NCBI GenBank assembly: GCA_015501075.1
Contig: JADNYJ010000045.1
Span: forward strand, 185,815-249,814
Reading direction: 5' to 3'
Source of the DNA: Gymnopilus junonius
Taxonomy: Eukaryota > Basidiomycota > Agaricomycetes > Agaricales > Galerinaceae
DNA: 64,000 bases
Both the position numbers and the translations under genes were made by a program. This document shows positions 1-11,200 of this stretch, piece by piece; within the stretch, counting starts at the first letter, position 1, and the number at the start of each line of letters is the position of its first letter. The notes beneath the pieces were generated by a model. The model saw only the letters and a program-made list of their open reading frames with translations, made no database searches and was not told the DNA's origin.

Positions 1-976
1 ATATGCATATAGTGTGAGGAAGGTCCGTCCAAGCTTTTGCATCACATTTCCAGCTTGCTTTGATAGACTTTTTACTGTGTCATTGATTGAGGTTGTTGAC
101 ACTGATAATCCTATATGTGCGAGAAGCTCGCACACAGTTTCAGGTGTGTTACAGGAGTGGAGAAAGATGCCAATAATGCTTTGGAGTGCATTGCAGTGTC
201 GATTTGTGCTCTGAAGCATTATGCTCAGACATACAACCCGTTTCTGAGCATACAAAATATGTTAAGTGCTTGATATTTAATTGAACACCACTCACAATAT
301 CAATCAGCACCTTGAATTGTTCCTCCACATTGTCAAGAATATCCTCCAGTTCATCCTCTTCTTCATCAATATGTGGAACATCATCCTCAAAATATTGCCA
401 GTAGTCTGCATCCTCATCATTAGAATCTCGGTGTTCCCTGTCCAAAGTCTCAATGTCCACCATTTCAATATCACCATCAGTTGCAGTGCAAGGCTGTCTC
501 TTTTGAGCTGATTGTTTGGCCTGTGCACATTTTTGATACCAGTCTCATTGATATACAAGCTTCAGGTCTGTGGAAAGCAAACTTCTGAGCAAATTCCACA
601 ACATCGAGGCTCAAGATCGCATGTTATCTGCAATTGAGGTTAGCTCAAAGCTTCGGAGTCACTCTTCAGTCATATTGGCTGCGGTAAAGTGAAGGCCATT
701 AGATTTGTCAGTTAGCTTGACAATCTGAGAGGCATAAATGCCCATCATTGTTTGGTGAGCCCATTCTACAGTTTTTTTGTGTGTTTCAGAGTTAATCAGC
801 ATGGCTTGAAGGAGGGTTGGTAGATTCTCATGAATGGCTTTCATGGTGGGATTGCCTGTGACCTGAGCCTGAAAAAGTGAATAAATAAGATCAGCCACTG
901 TGTAGTTGTGCTGAGATAGTTCTTGAAAGATGTGGTTGATAAACTGGAGAGGAATTTGAGATGGAGATGTCGACAT
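1..976 (-). pseudogene. DUF6589-type basidiomycete protein, N-terminal relic
   Basis: Function is unknown; such proteins occur in many dispersed copies in agaricomycetes. The first block (976 down to 659, 105 codons) has a helical N-terminus ending in a motif with WAHQTM and NGLHFTAANM. A second block near 560-620 reads MLWNLLRSLLST but is followed by stops. The block 463-149 is rich in Asp/Glu and continues after a frame change into FLHSCNTPETV, then ISTTSIN-like and LSKQAGNVMQKLGRTFL residues up to the window edge. The order of these blocks is what I recall for the region before the DUF6589 domain; no search was possible. Stops and frame changes between blocks could partly be introns, but the 560-620 block cannot be joined cleanly, so I call it a relic. 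The gene runs off the left end. Confidence 0.5.
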
Positions 977-1417
977 TGTAGTTGGATTGGGTTTTCAGTT
1001 TACACTTCATTTTGCAGTCTTATGTACTCAGCTAGGAGGTTATAAATATCTGTGTTTCTATTTTATGTGTACAAGCAACAGGCAACGAGATAGTATCTTG
1101 AATGCAATGTATTGAATGATGGAACAAATGATAAGAGAAAGATTATAGGACGATTGCGGCAGTGAATAAGCGGTGAGCACAGAAACAGCATCTGTCACAA
1201 AAACAGCCAAAGGATGATCTTGACCTTTGGGTAGATGCTGTGCCTTGCTTCGGGGATCACCGAATTCGAAGTTTGCCAGCCTCTCTATTGAGAGTTGGAG
1301 GCTTTTGTTTTGTTTGTTCATGTAAATATTTGGTCATTGTTTGCTCTCTCTAATTCTAACTACTTCGCTCTGAGTAATCCTCCTTCTCTCGATATGAGAG
1401 GTGGTTTTAGGAGCCTG
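977..1417. other. Intergenic, no gene seen
   Basis: The short frame at 1058-1321 shows no recognisable motif. The stretch lies between the DUF6589-type relic and the hAT-like element. Its right end directly abuts the target-site duplication of that element. Confidence 0.5.
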
Positions 1418-1425
1418 GTCTTACA
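1418..1425. repeat. Target-site duplication, left copy
   Basis: The octamer gtcttaca directly precedes the left terminal inverted repeat. Its partner gtcttacg lies at 2714-2721. Confidence 0.8.
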
Positions 1426-2713
1426 TAGTGTTTGAAAGTCCAGTCTGGTCCAGTTATTGGGTGCCCGAGGACCCTAACTGAGACCGAGACCAGTTAGGTA
1501 TTGATATTGATAGTAAAAAGCCTAGCTATGTTACATAAGCAACTCAGGTAACTACAGAAGCAGTGACCTCGCTAGGACATTGTTATAGAAAAGTGAATCA
1601 TAAGGCTGCAAGGGGGATGTTGGCTGGACTAGCACTCCCCAACTGCTAAAAGCTACCACTGGTGGCACAACATTATGGGGAGTAGGAGGTTGCGGACAAA
1701 GGAGGGGATAACAAGGAAGAAATAAAAGCCAAGAAATAAATCGCCCTATGTGATGTCATTGCCGAAAAGAGAGACACGGAGCGCAAAACAAAACTTGGCA
1801 GATGGACGTTCTGCTGCACTTTAAAAGGCCTCTGAGGGCATCTGAGCTGAGTGTGTGGTAGATGGAAAATGCAGGGGTGAAGGTGGTAGATGAGAGGGGA
1901 TGATGTTAATGCAAGGATAGATGCTGTGGCTGATTGGACCATGTTGTTTGATGTGGCTTTGCATGAGGAAAGCAATTCTTGGAAACTGCAAGCCTGCTGA
2001 AGGATAAGTTGGTCGCAATTATTCAGCTGCTTTCTGAGTTTGATGATCAGTTGCTCTTGAAGGCCGGTGACAGTATGTCTGTGCTGAGAGGAATGATGGG
2101 AGGCAGTTTTGAATGTTTTCCACCGGATGCGGAAGCGAGCACAGGCACCACGATTTTAGGTAAATTTAGAAATGTCTAAATAACCGGACCGGACTGCAAC
2201 TAACCGGTCTTGATTGGTCTTGCGCAGTTATTTGCGGTTATATAACCAGTTTTAACTGGTTACAGTTATAACCAGTTATCAACCGGTTATAACCGGTTTT
2301 TTTGGCATAAATAATTGTTTCGTAGTGTAAACTAAATAAATCACAAAATTTACGGTCAAAACGAGCCCAAGAACATCACAAACGGTTGAGAAATGATATA
2401 ATTAGAGCAGATTCGACGATTTTCGCGAGTATTGCTATAACTTTCTTAATTCTCAACCGAATTTTACGTTCTTTGGGTCGTTCGAAAGGTATAATATGTG
2501 GGTATAATCGTACAAAATTTCAGAATTTTATGACCAGTCCTAACCGGTTAAGACCGGTTTTAAGCGGTTACAAACATTCTAAAATCCGGACTAACTGCTA
2601 ACCAGACCGCGGTTACAGTTACAATCGGTTAGTATATTTTGCGGTTAGCATCGGTTAAAGTCCGGTTCGGTCTCGGTTAATTTCCGGTTAATTAACCGGA
2701 CTTCCAAACACTA
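1426..2713. mobile_element. Non-autonomous hAT-like transposon (1288 bp)
   Basis: The left end reads TAGTGTTTGAAAGTCCAGT and the reverse complement of the right end reads TAGTGTTTGGAAGTCCGGT (17 of 19 identical). The flanks are gtcttaca at 1418-1425 and gtcttacg at 2714-2721, an 8-bp duplication with one mismatch, as expected for the hAT superfamily. Subterminal regions, mainly 2170-2320 and 2530-2710, are packed with AACCGGTT-like and CCGGTTA motifs on both strands, a usual place for hAT transposase binding sites. The interior (about 1560-2160) has no transposase motif, so the copy cannot move by itself. Superfamily assignment is inference from the ends and the duplication length. Confidence 0.85.
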
Positions 2714-2786
2714 GTCTTACGGCCGATAAAGCAGCATCTTCCCAAGCAAATTATCAAAAAGCTGGGCCCCAACCTCATCCAACCTC
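2714..2786 (-). pseudogene. SRPK-like kinase fragment next to the hAT element
   Basis: Read on the minus strand, this short stretch gives RLDEVGAQLFDNLLGKMLLY followed by RP. It closely matches RLDEGEIELLRDLLGKMLCY followed by RP in the decayed kinase at 5646-6795. The match stops at the hAT target duplication, which suggests that the element inserted into a kinase relic. I could not recognise the rest of the kinase on the other side of the element. Confidence 0.5.
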
Positions 2787-2995
2787 GCTGCAGGTTGTCA
2801 GAACTACCACTGCCTCAAAGCCATGGTAACCTGCAATTCTAACTCTTTCCATGCTCTGAATTCCATTTTGGAGGAAGCTTGTCAGCTAGTATTAGTAAAT
2901 ACCTGCCCACTGCATTCTCGACGAAAAAAAGATCAATAGTACTCTAAATACAGGTTTCAAAGATCAGATATTCTAAAATATCTCCCCTCCCCTCC

Positions 2996-3231
2996 CTAGT
3001 AGAACTTATCCAAGTGAGAGCGAAACCATGCCTCGTCATCCGGAAGCAGCTCATAAGGCTGACCATCGGAATCCTCATCATTCTGGGTGGCCAACGCATC
3101 CAATACGGCGTCAGAAAAGGTAGGGCAGCAGGAGACAAACATAATATCGCACTCCCAGTATTCGAGGAACGATATTGCATCAAGTTCGTCCTCAAGATCG
3201 ACCAGGTAGGCACTCTAGCTAGCAGCGTGGA
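2996..3231 (-). pseudogene. F-box/LRR protein, C-terminal fragment
   Basis: An open minus-strand frame begins with YLVDLEDELDA, passes through FVSCCPTFSDAVLDALA and ends LLPDDEAWFRSHLDKFY with a TAG at 2996-2998. The same C-terminus occurs, broken, in the F-box pseudogene at 15740-17047 (FVSCCPSFSDTVLDALA, LPDDEAWFRSHLIEFQW). No F-box or leucine-rich repeats are present upstream, so this is only a tail. It lies about 300 bp downstream of the terpene synthase stop codon, on the same strand. Confidence 0.55.
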
Positions 3232-3528
3232 GGTTAGAACTAAAAATAGCATGAATATAACGTCCATGTAGCCTTATTTTAGTTCGATTGTAGCCGCAAA
3301 AACTTGAAGCTTGATGAAGGATATTGAAAATCACTCGGGGAGTTTTTTAGCACAAACTTATACACATTATGAAATATAAGAAGTTATGGATGAGCATTTA
3401 AGTTGTAAAAATAGCAGAGGACATGGAAAAAGAATATTTCAAATTCGACAAAAATTCGTAGAGAAATTTTGCCCAGAGCTAGTCTCTAGAGGAGGATATC
3501 CTCACAAAAAGAAGAAAAAGGAATGCCG

Positions 3529-4809
3529 TTAATTTTTGATGTAACCTACACTACGAGCAGCGAGATGGAGCTTCATAATCCTCGACTTCTGAACTTCCAA
3601 ACCTTTGCTTCCGAAATAGCGGCCACTTTCAAAGGTCCAGTCGTCGTTACCGCGAACCCATTGGGCGATGCCGTCGGTGTAGATTTTGACTCGTCGATCA
3701 ACATCCTCGCCCCACGACGGCATGTTGGCCACGTTGTCGAGGAAGGAAGCACTAACACCGTTGGTATATTGCTCGAGCCAATTGATAGCACCTTGCACGT
3801 CCAGGTTACGCTCGACCATGACAAGCTCTACAGAGTTGTGGAGCTCCAATCCACGGGCTTTCTCCATGGCGTATGAGCCAATATCCTACCAAATAAAAGC
3901 CGAGATGTAGCGTCCTGTTAGAAATCCAGCATCGATGTATGGTTTGAAAATGAGACACACATTGGAAATTGCTATGAGCGTGGTCCCTTGTTCCCGGAGA
4001 GCAGCCATTCGGGGGTAGTGGACAATCTCTTCAGGCAGTTCGAGTCCGAACTCGCATAGGGAGAAGCAAGGGAGACAAGCAGAGGAGTCATGCCGGATAC
4101 TCAGATAATCCTCAAAGCTGTGGTACCGGCGTTTAAGGCGATCATCGGCTTCTCTGACGACAGCCGCCATGTAGGTATCAAAATTATGAATGAAATGCTC
4201 CAAACATAGGGCACCAGGAGAAACGTAGCTGGAGGCGCGAGTCCAGAAACTAATATTTATAGACATGTAAGTTAACGCCTGCGAACAGAGTGTGGAGGGA
4301 AATGGCATTTACTCGCAAGCCATGGCGCCGAACGGGGGTTCATTTGCACTAATATTTCCTTTATGTGGGTTTTTGAAGGCGCCCAAAATGACACCTCGAA
4401 CCTTCTCGACCTCGAAGCTGCTTTTCATCATGTCGGTGTATTCGTCAAGCACGTAAAGTAAACTTATCAGATCACAGCCGAGTCGGATAAGATCTAGGTA
4501 TATGATAAAGACGAAAAGACATGTCAAATGGTTACTGGAAAAACCCACCTTTCTCTCTTGGGGAATGTACCAGGGCAGCAAGGAGACCTGAAAGAAAAAT
4601 CAACGATTAAATACAGCGAATGGAATGAAAAAAGCTAATTCACTAAAATTGGCTAGGCTAAAGCCCTTCATACCCTCTTCATCAAAGGGATGAAAAGATT
4701 CCGTCCAAGCTTTACATTCGTCTTTGCACTCCTCATAATGCTCGCTTACATTGCGAGAACAAGGGAAAGCGGCGAAGAGATCAGGAAGTGTATATTGGAG
4801 GACCGTCAT
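3529..4809 (-). CDS. Sesquiterpene synthase 1 (class I, protoilludene-synthase-like clade)
   Basis: A class I terpene cyclase that ionises farnesyl diphosphate and cyclises it with Mg2+ in the cytosol. Five exons join in phase: 4809-4644, 4587-4549, 4493-4313, 4249-3961 and 3885-3529, giving 343 residues, normal for basidiomycete enzymes. The aspartate-rich motif is DEYTD. The second metal site NDIGSYAME fits NDxxSxxxE and is split by the last intron between N and D. The C-terminal diphosphate sensor is in WTFESGRYF. No frame break is seen. All intron positions are shared with the copy at 27922-29231, showing recent common origin. The region around the first and second exons (FSLLAALVH, RLGCDL) resembles known delta-6-protoilludene synthases, but the product cannot be read from sequence. 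An AT-rich TATA-like stretch (4889-4900) lies about 80 bp upstream. Confidence 0.9.
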
Positions 4810-5645
4810 GTAGCTGAGAGTTAGTGACCGAGGAAAAGCCTTTTCGGATGGGCTATTCGCAAGGATTCTATCTCTTATTCAGACCGCTTTATAATATAGC
4901 TTCTGGAAAGATGATGGGCCCTAGAAAGATGATGTTGTAGACGCACTAGATCTGGCAGAACAATGATGGTGTAGGATCTTGTGCCGGCATCCTAGAAGAG
5001 AGAAGCCAAAGGAATCGAATGATCCTCAGTTTAAGCCAAATGCTCCAGGATTAGATGCCTTATACCGGTCAACCATTCTTCCAAAACTTCTTGTTGGTTT
5101 AGTTATGCGATATGGCAAAATCATACTGATGCTATTTCTGGGATGCTCGGACAGATCAACCAAAAGCAACAAAAGAAAAACCCTCATGAATGTTGGGTAG
5201 GTAAGCTCCTGAATGTCACAAAGTACCTTTGCTCACCGCCAACAGTATGCAAGGAAAATGACAAGAAAAAAAAATCTTGGTAATATGCAAATCCCTTGTG
5301 TATTTAAGGTCCTGAATTTGATAGCAGCTCTGACTCGGAATGGAACTTACAAGACGCCACTGAAGTTTATCAACTTGAAGAATGTTGCTAGAACGCCTCA
5401 TTCGCAAGTTCATCATCTTGCATAAGATACCCGACCTCGAGTCGTCAGCGGCAGATGGTCAACTCGGAGGACCCTGCCACTACAGCCATCGCCGCCACAG
5501 CTCATGGCAAGTCGTCTGGCCATGCTTTGGTGGACTGGTCTCCTATTCGGCATGGTGAGAAAGGCATCAGAGCAGCTGCGAGAATAGAAACGATCAGATA
5601 TATTGGCATTGATAAGAGCTGCTGAGTAAATGTACTGTAATAAGC
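4810..5645. other. Intergenic, promoter of terpene synthase 1 at its left end
   Basis: About 840 bp between the start of the terpene synthase and the end of the decayed kinase, both on the minus strand. A TATA-like stretch sits at 4889-4900. Short frames (4979-5425 plus, 5413-5649 minus) show no motif, and I see no gene. Confidence 0.5.
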
Positions 5646-6795
5646 TCACTTAAGGGCAAACCAAGGATGAGAGATAACCTCACGTATGTTAATCCTATCT
5701 TCTGGTCGATAACACAGCATCTTCCCCAACAAATCCCTCAAAAGCTCGATCTCACCCTCGTCCAGCCTGGTTCCATGCCGCTCCATCATCGGCCCATCAC
5801 TCCCCATCAGTGGTGGTTCATCTTGACTTCCAATACTCGCCAATTGGTGTTTGATCGATGTGGTCTCGGCAGATAGCAACACCTGTTGAAATTCCGGATC
5901 GGGGATTGATAGTGAAGAACAGTCGCTGGCTCGTAGTTGTCCTTGGAAACGGAGGTGGAAACTTCAAAGGACTGCCCAAAGTCGATGAGTAAAGTATCTT
6001 CTTGGAGATAAGTAGGGTTGGTCAAATAGGCATTGTCGATGGACGCTACGACGTGTGGAGGTACGTGAGGTCCTAGCGGAGTATGGTCGAGGTTTACGAC
6101 ATCCTCAGTCGCTGGCTCGCCGAAGTGGAGGTACACCTCGGTGTCTGACCAGTTGCGGACGTGTTCAACAATGTGGAAGAGGATGTTGGAGGTTGTGAGG
6201 TTTAGGATGAGTACATGTCATTGTCATGATCAACTCGACAGAAATACAGAAAGTTGGTACAAACCTCCATGGACAAAACCAGTGCCATGTATAAGCTCCA
6301 CTGCATTAGCCACTTGTTTGATGACTTTCCTAGCGAGATCACTGCGTAGATGTATACTTCCTAACACACTCCCAGGGCGGTCCAACATGGAGACAATACT
6401 AGGTCCCGCGAGCGGATATACCACACAGAGATGGGGCCCGTTCGGCCTATTCTCCATGAAATGGTCCTCGACGGTCTGAATGTTTGAAGAAACGGACCTT
6501 GCGCTTGGATATAATCCAGAAGTTTCCGAGGAACGGCCAGCTCTGGAATTTCGTCAACTGACTTGGAAGACACTGCTGCATCAGCGCGCATGACTTTGAG
6601 GGTAACGAGGTTCCCGCAATGATTGCGAGCAAGCCATATAGTTGAAGACCCTCCAAAGCCTAGTTTGTGGACTACCCTATAGCTGCCTTCTGCAAAAACA
6701 TCGCCGATCGTGATAGGGTGGAAGCAGCCAGGCCGATATTCCTCGACATTCTCGATGTCGTCCAATCGAGAAGGTCGAAAGTGTGCTGGTGACAT
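5646..6795 (-). pseudogene. SRPK-like Ser/Thr protein kinase, decayed
   Basis: The N-terminus (6795 onward) has EEYRPGCFHPITIGDVF, a glycine loop LGFGGSSTIWLA and the VTLKVM lysine, typical of fungal SR-protein-kinase-like proteins. The family order continues with RPNGPHLCVVYPLAGPS, DLARKVIKQVANAVELIH, LLIDFGQSF (DFG) and a C-lobe end RLDEGEIELLRDLL to SHPWF. Three lesions are visible. The frame shifts between LQTF and VEDHF near 6480. The catalytic-loop intron after VHG has a donor, but where the conserved LTTSNILF resumes (near 6208) the acceptor AG reads AA. After HYQSP the sequence jumps to the C-lobe end, removing roughly 80-90 residues from the activation segment to about helix G. The copy is unlikely to be an active kinase. 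Confidence 0.75.
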
Positions 6796-7140
6796 AGAGC
6801 TGATAGTCGGAAGGTTGGCAGACGATGTGCTAGCCTGAGTCGACCAAGCACAAACATGGGCACATTAGGATGTTCGTTTTGGCGGGAATTTTGGAATTTC
6901 GAGAGCAAATAGTGCCTAGCTACGTTGCATAAGCAATTCCATCAGGTCTTACAAGAGTTCAGCGCTGAGCTATACCAGAGTAGCAAAGTGGAAGACAAAC
7001 CAGACTCGGTCCATGGGGACCAGCAATGCGCTAGGAATTCAAACTCCGACGCAAGCAGACTGAGGTGGCCAAAATCTGTAGCGAGCTCGACTCATCAGAT
7101 AGAAACTAGTTTATAGGGAGAAAAGTGCTCGCATATATCA
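6796..7140. other. Intergenic, no gene seen
   Basis: Sequence upstream of the kinase relic. Short frames at 6672-6908 and 6925-7116 carry no recognisable motif. Confidence 0.4.
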
Positions 7141-7153
7141 TATATTTAAAATG

Positions 7154-7286
7154 TCCGGGACAGAATTTTAATTAACTGCCCTGAAAGCTTTGAATGGCAC
7201 ACATATTCTTTTTGCCTGCTATTTTGGTACTACGGATTTCTGCAATTCACTATCTTCAACGCAATTTTAAGAAATTCTGTCCCGGA
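7154..7286. repeat. Small inverted-repeat unit, possible MITE
   Basis: The left arm tccgggacagaatttt (7155-7170) is matched in reverse by aaattctgtcccgga (7272-7286). About 100 bp of AT-rich sequence separates the arms. No clear target duplication was found, so it is either a short MITE or a plain inverted repeat. Confidence 0.45.
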
Positions 7287-7530
7287 GACTTTTTTTAGGA
7301 TCCTCTCAAATACAGATACATGTTATAAAATATAAAATACATGTAGAACTGGAGCCTGGCCGCTCAAAATGAGGAAAAAGCAGGATTTCACACCCTTAAA
7401 AGGAAATTGATGGCGGTGTCAGGGTCCTCAAACTGCGATATTGGCGCGTCGCGTCCAAACGCGTCTCGAATAATAACCCATTATACTCCTCCTCTCCAGC
7501 CGTGAAGGCTTGAAGTCATACTTAAATGAT

Positions 7531-7821
7531 ATGCCAAAGCAACGGTCTAAAAAGCAACGCGTTCAAGCAGCCTTTAACATCACAAAACTTCATGCAAATT
7601 GGAGAAAGCAGAATCACCTCGGAGACGACCTCGAGCTCGAAAATATCGATCCCAGGCAGATAGAAATAGAGCTGCTACAAAGGGACACAGATAGGCAGAA
7701 GCTGAGGGCAGAGAGAAATGCTCAGAAGTTGAGAAACAAGACGAAGGAGGCAGAGAGGGCGGAGAGGATGAGAGACATACTTCGAGAGGAGAACCGATCA
7801 TTCACTCCTTGCTTTTTTTGA
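7531..7821 (+). CDS. Small basic coiled-coil ORF, unknown
   Basis: I do not recognise this frame. From the internal ATG at 7531 it reads MPKQRSKKQRVQAAF and continues into a strongly charged helical stretch (IEIELLQRDTDRQKLRAER, then KTKEAERAERMRD), about 97 residues in all. A coiled coil is likely. It could be the first exon of a longer gene or a transposon fragment. No convincing continuation was found between 7822 and 8212. Confidence 0.25.
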   Translation: MPKQRSKKQRVQAAFNITKLHANWRKQNHLGDDLELENIDPRQIEIELLQRDTDRQKLRAERNAQKLRNKTKEAERAERMRDILREENRSFTPCFF

Positions 7822-8212
7822 GATAATTCGTTTTATTACAACGTTATAGTACTAGTATCTACGTTATTTCAGTGCAGAATGCCTCTGTGGTTAATAGATA
7901 CGACGAGAACGACTCTAGACTATTGCTTGGGACTGCCATCAGCGGGAGTTTCCAAATCCGGTAGTGGCCACTTTTACGGTCACAAAAGTTTCGCAGGGCT
8001 GCCGGTCCCCACGGTCCAGAATTGTTTTCTACCTTACGCACGTGATTTCAAAAAAGAAACAAACTCTCCAGTCGACAGGAAACGACTGTCAGTAGTTCAC
8101 TATATTACAATTCCCTGTAGTCTACAATAGTACAAATCCATGTTCAGTGGTACAATGATAATCCTACAATAATCAATTACTATAGAGTCAAAAAGTCATG
8201 ACGCTCATAATC

Positions 8213-11200
8213 TCATAAAACGCCCGGAAGAAGATTAGGATCATTGATAATTTTTGATTCGTCTAACGGCTTGGACCACTTATCTGTCCATTCGAAAGTG
8301 GTTAGCATCACTGAGAAAGAAAAGTCTAATTTGCATAAGACGAACCTGGACAAGCCACAAAATAACCCTCAAGGGCATTGATGAATCGTTCCTGGTATTC
8401 CGTAGGCGGCATCACGGTGACTTCTTTGCCAGACTGCAGACCCTGTTTGGCTTTATATTCCAACGTTTTCGCAATGGTGTAGCTGCCGATGGTGTCAACG
8501 AGTCCACAGACAATCTCCTTCTTCCCTTCGTCGACCCCAAGGAGAAGACTATCAAGACAAGTGAGAAAGCTAATTATAGATACAGAGAGGAAACGACGCA
8601 CGAGTAATCCATGATATTGCTCCTTGACAGGAACTCTGCATCGTTCTTGATAGCCTCACGCAGGACGACCTTGGAATGAGGACGAACCAACGTCAATGTT
8701 CGTTGTTGACCTACAGCAATCATCCACATCAGTATCAAGTCCACATTGCAAAACCATCCCTGAAACAAACCTTCAATCCATTCACCATCAAACAAAGTCT
8801 TGGTCGTATCTCCACGACTCTTAACCTTTCTTCCCTGAATACCCTTCAAATCGAACGTTTTGCTGATTTTCTGACCATAAAACAGGTTTTCCATGACCAG
8901 CAGATCAGCTTTGGACTGAACATTGCCCGTCTCGAGATTTCGGATCTCAATAGTGTAAAACCCAACAAGCTTAGCGAGGACAGTCGCTCGACTAGCAGTA
9001 GAATCCATGTATCGGAAATACGAAGGTGCGAGATCATTGAGAACTTGTCTGCCAAAGAAGAAACAGCCATCAGCCATCATCAACAAAGACCACAGAAACC
9101 CAAGAAAAAAACCCACAAATCAGCCACATTCCACGCATTCACCAATGTCTTGATAATGAATCTCTCATCCCCCGTCTTCCAAAAATTACTCTTACTCTTC
9201 CCCCCAACTGCAGCCCAATTCGCACTCCTCGCCAGACTCTTGACAAACGCGTCATTACTAATCCCACACCTCTTCCTGAGCGTATCAAACTGCTTGGCAT
9301 AATACACCGTACAGCTAAATTTCAGCCGCTTGCCGATCGTCCAGTCGTACTTGACGTGCGGACGCTCGTCAATGGCAGACGTGGATATTGACATGTCACC
9401 CGCGAACATGGGGTGTTTCGTTTTGGTTGGAGGCGACATTGAACGGGAGGCAGCACCTGAGGCGAGTACGGAGGATGAAGGGCGAGAGTTGGGGTGGTGA
9501 TCTTGGTTGAGGACATAGCGCATGGCAGAGTTGAGCCCGCTTGCAAGGGCACTTGCGAATCCTGAGGATGTCGGAAGAGGACTAGAGGGGTCGTGCTGGG
9601 TGCGGGTGCGGGTGCAGGCGCAACGGCCTTCTTGTCGCATCTTTAGGCGGTACAGGAGGAGGAAGAGGCAGCAGCTGACTGCTCGTCGTAGATACCGTCG
9701 AAGTCGTTGTAGGCGTAGACGGAACAGTGGCGTCACCTTGCTTTTCAGTTGCCTTTCCATTATCCTTCTTCACCTTGCCCTTATCCTTGCCAATTGTACT
9801 TTGACTTGCTTGGCTGGCAGCATCATTATCGGAGGTCAAGACCCCCGCAAAGTCCTTCTTGCTAACAAGATTCGACCCAGGACCATCCACACCCCCAGCA
9901 GCCTCTGTCTGGGTACCACCCGACGAAGTCAAAGTAGACCACGTCACAGTATTCGTGACATTCGATGCAGACCGACAGAAGACCGCCTCGACACCACCGC
10001 CGGTGCAGGCGCAGGTGCGATAAGAGCAGAAGGAACAGGAGTAACGCGCCCCGTCGTCGCAGACGCACTCCCCCCATCCCTCAACTCGTGCAACAACAAC
10101 CTTTCGGCACTCTCGTTCTTCCCTTATCACCACTGCCACCCACCAACCCACCCTCAGCAGCCTCGATGTTCAACCCAACATCCGGCTTGGCCTTGACCGT
10201 CACCGTCTGCACGCCGCCTTCAAGGCCCGACACCAAAGGGGTTGTCGATGCCTGTCCAGCATTCGCATTCACATTCACATTTACACTGGCACTGGCACTA
10301 GCACTCTGCCCTCCCACCACCACCTCCTGCACAGTCCTATGCCTCAACACGTCCCGAATCGAGAGCAACGACGTCGGATCCCTTACATGCTGTTCCTTCC
10401 TTGAGATCACAGCCGAATAAGGCTCCGGTTCGTTCCACACCACGTCCTCCTGGTCCGGATCCGGTTGTTGGTTTTTGCCACTGCTTGAGGTGGAGAAAAG
10501 CTTGTACCCCGTCGCCACGGAGAAAAAGGAGGACGTGGAAGGACCTGTCGTCGGGTCGGGTACGGCGCGGGGCGTGGCCGGTCGCGAGAGTGGTGTGTGA
10601 GTAGTAGTAGTGGTGGTGGGTCGAATGGCGGATAGACTTGCGAGTTCAAGGTGATACTCATCCGTACTAAACGAAGGAAAAGAAAAAAGGAAGCTGTCAG
10701 TACAACGCCAACGTCAACAGACAAAAAACCCAAAACACCAGGGTCCACAAAACACAAACAAACCTGAGCGTATGAGCGATAACACTCCCCAATCATCCTC
10801 TCTCACAATCACATCGCACCCCGGAACCGCATGACACCCCCCCTTCCACCACTCCGGGACCCACCCCTCCCCACTCCCCCCTCCCGAATCCCCACTCACC
10901 CCCATCTCCCCGACCGCCCTCGCCTGATCCTTGCTCAAATGCTTCTTCTTCCACGCCTGCAGCCTCTTCTGCGTGCCGCGCGCCGTGGCGAGGAAGGTGA
11001 TCCGCACATCATTCAGGGATTTAGGAGAGGTGCGGGCGAGTTGGGTGTATAGGGATTGTTCGATTTTGTGGAAGTTGTGCCGGAGATGGGTGAGGAGTTC
11101 TTCGGGGTTTGCGGTTGTTGTTGTTGTTGACGTTGTGCTGGTGTTGGTGCTGGTGTCGGTAGTGCTGGTGCTGGTAGTGGTAGTGGTGCTGGTGGTGATG

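Noticed and set aside
2944..3267. Minus-strand frame of 107 codons starting MDVIFMLFLVL
   Set aside because: It is an out-of-frame reading of the F-box C-terminal fragment at 2996-3231, whose real frame is recognisable.
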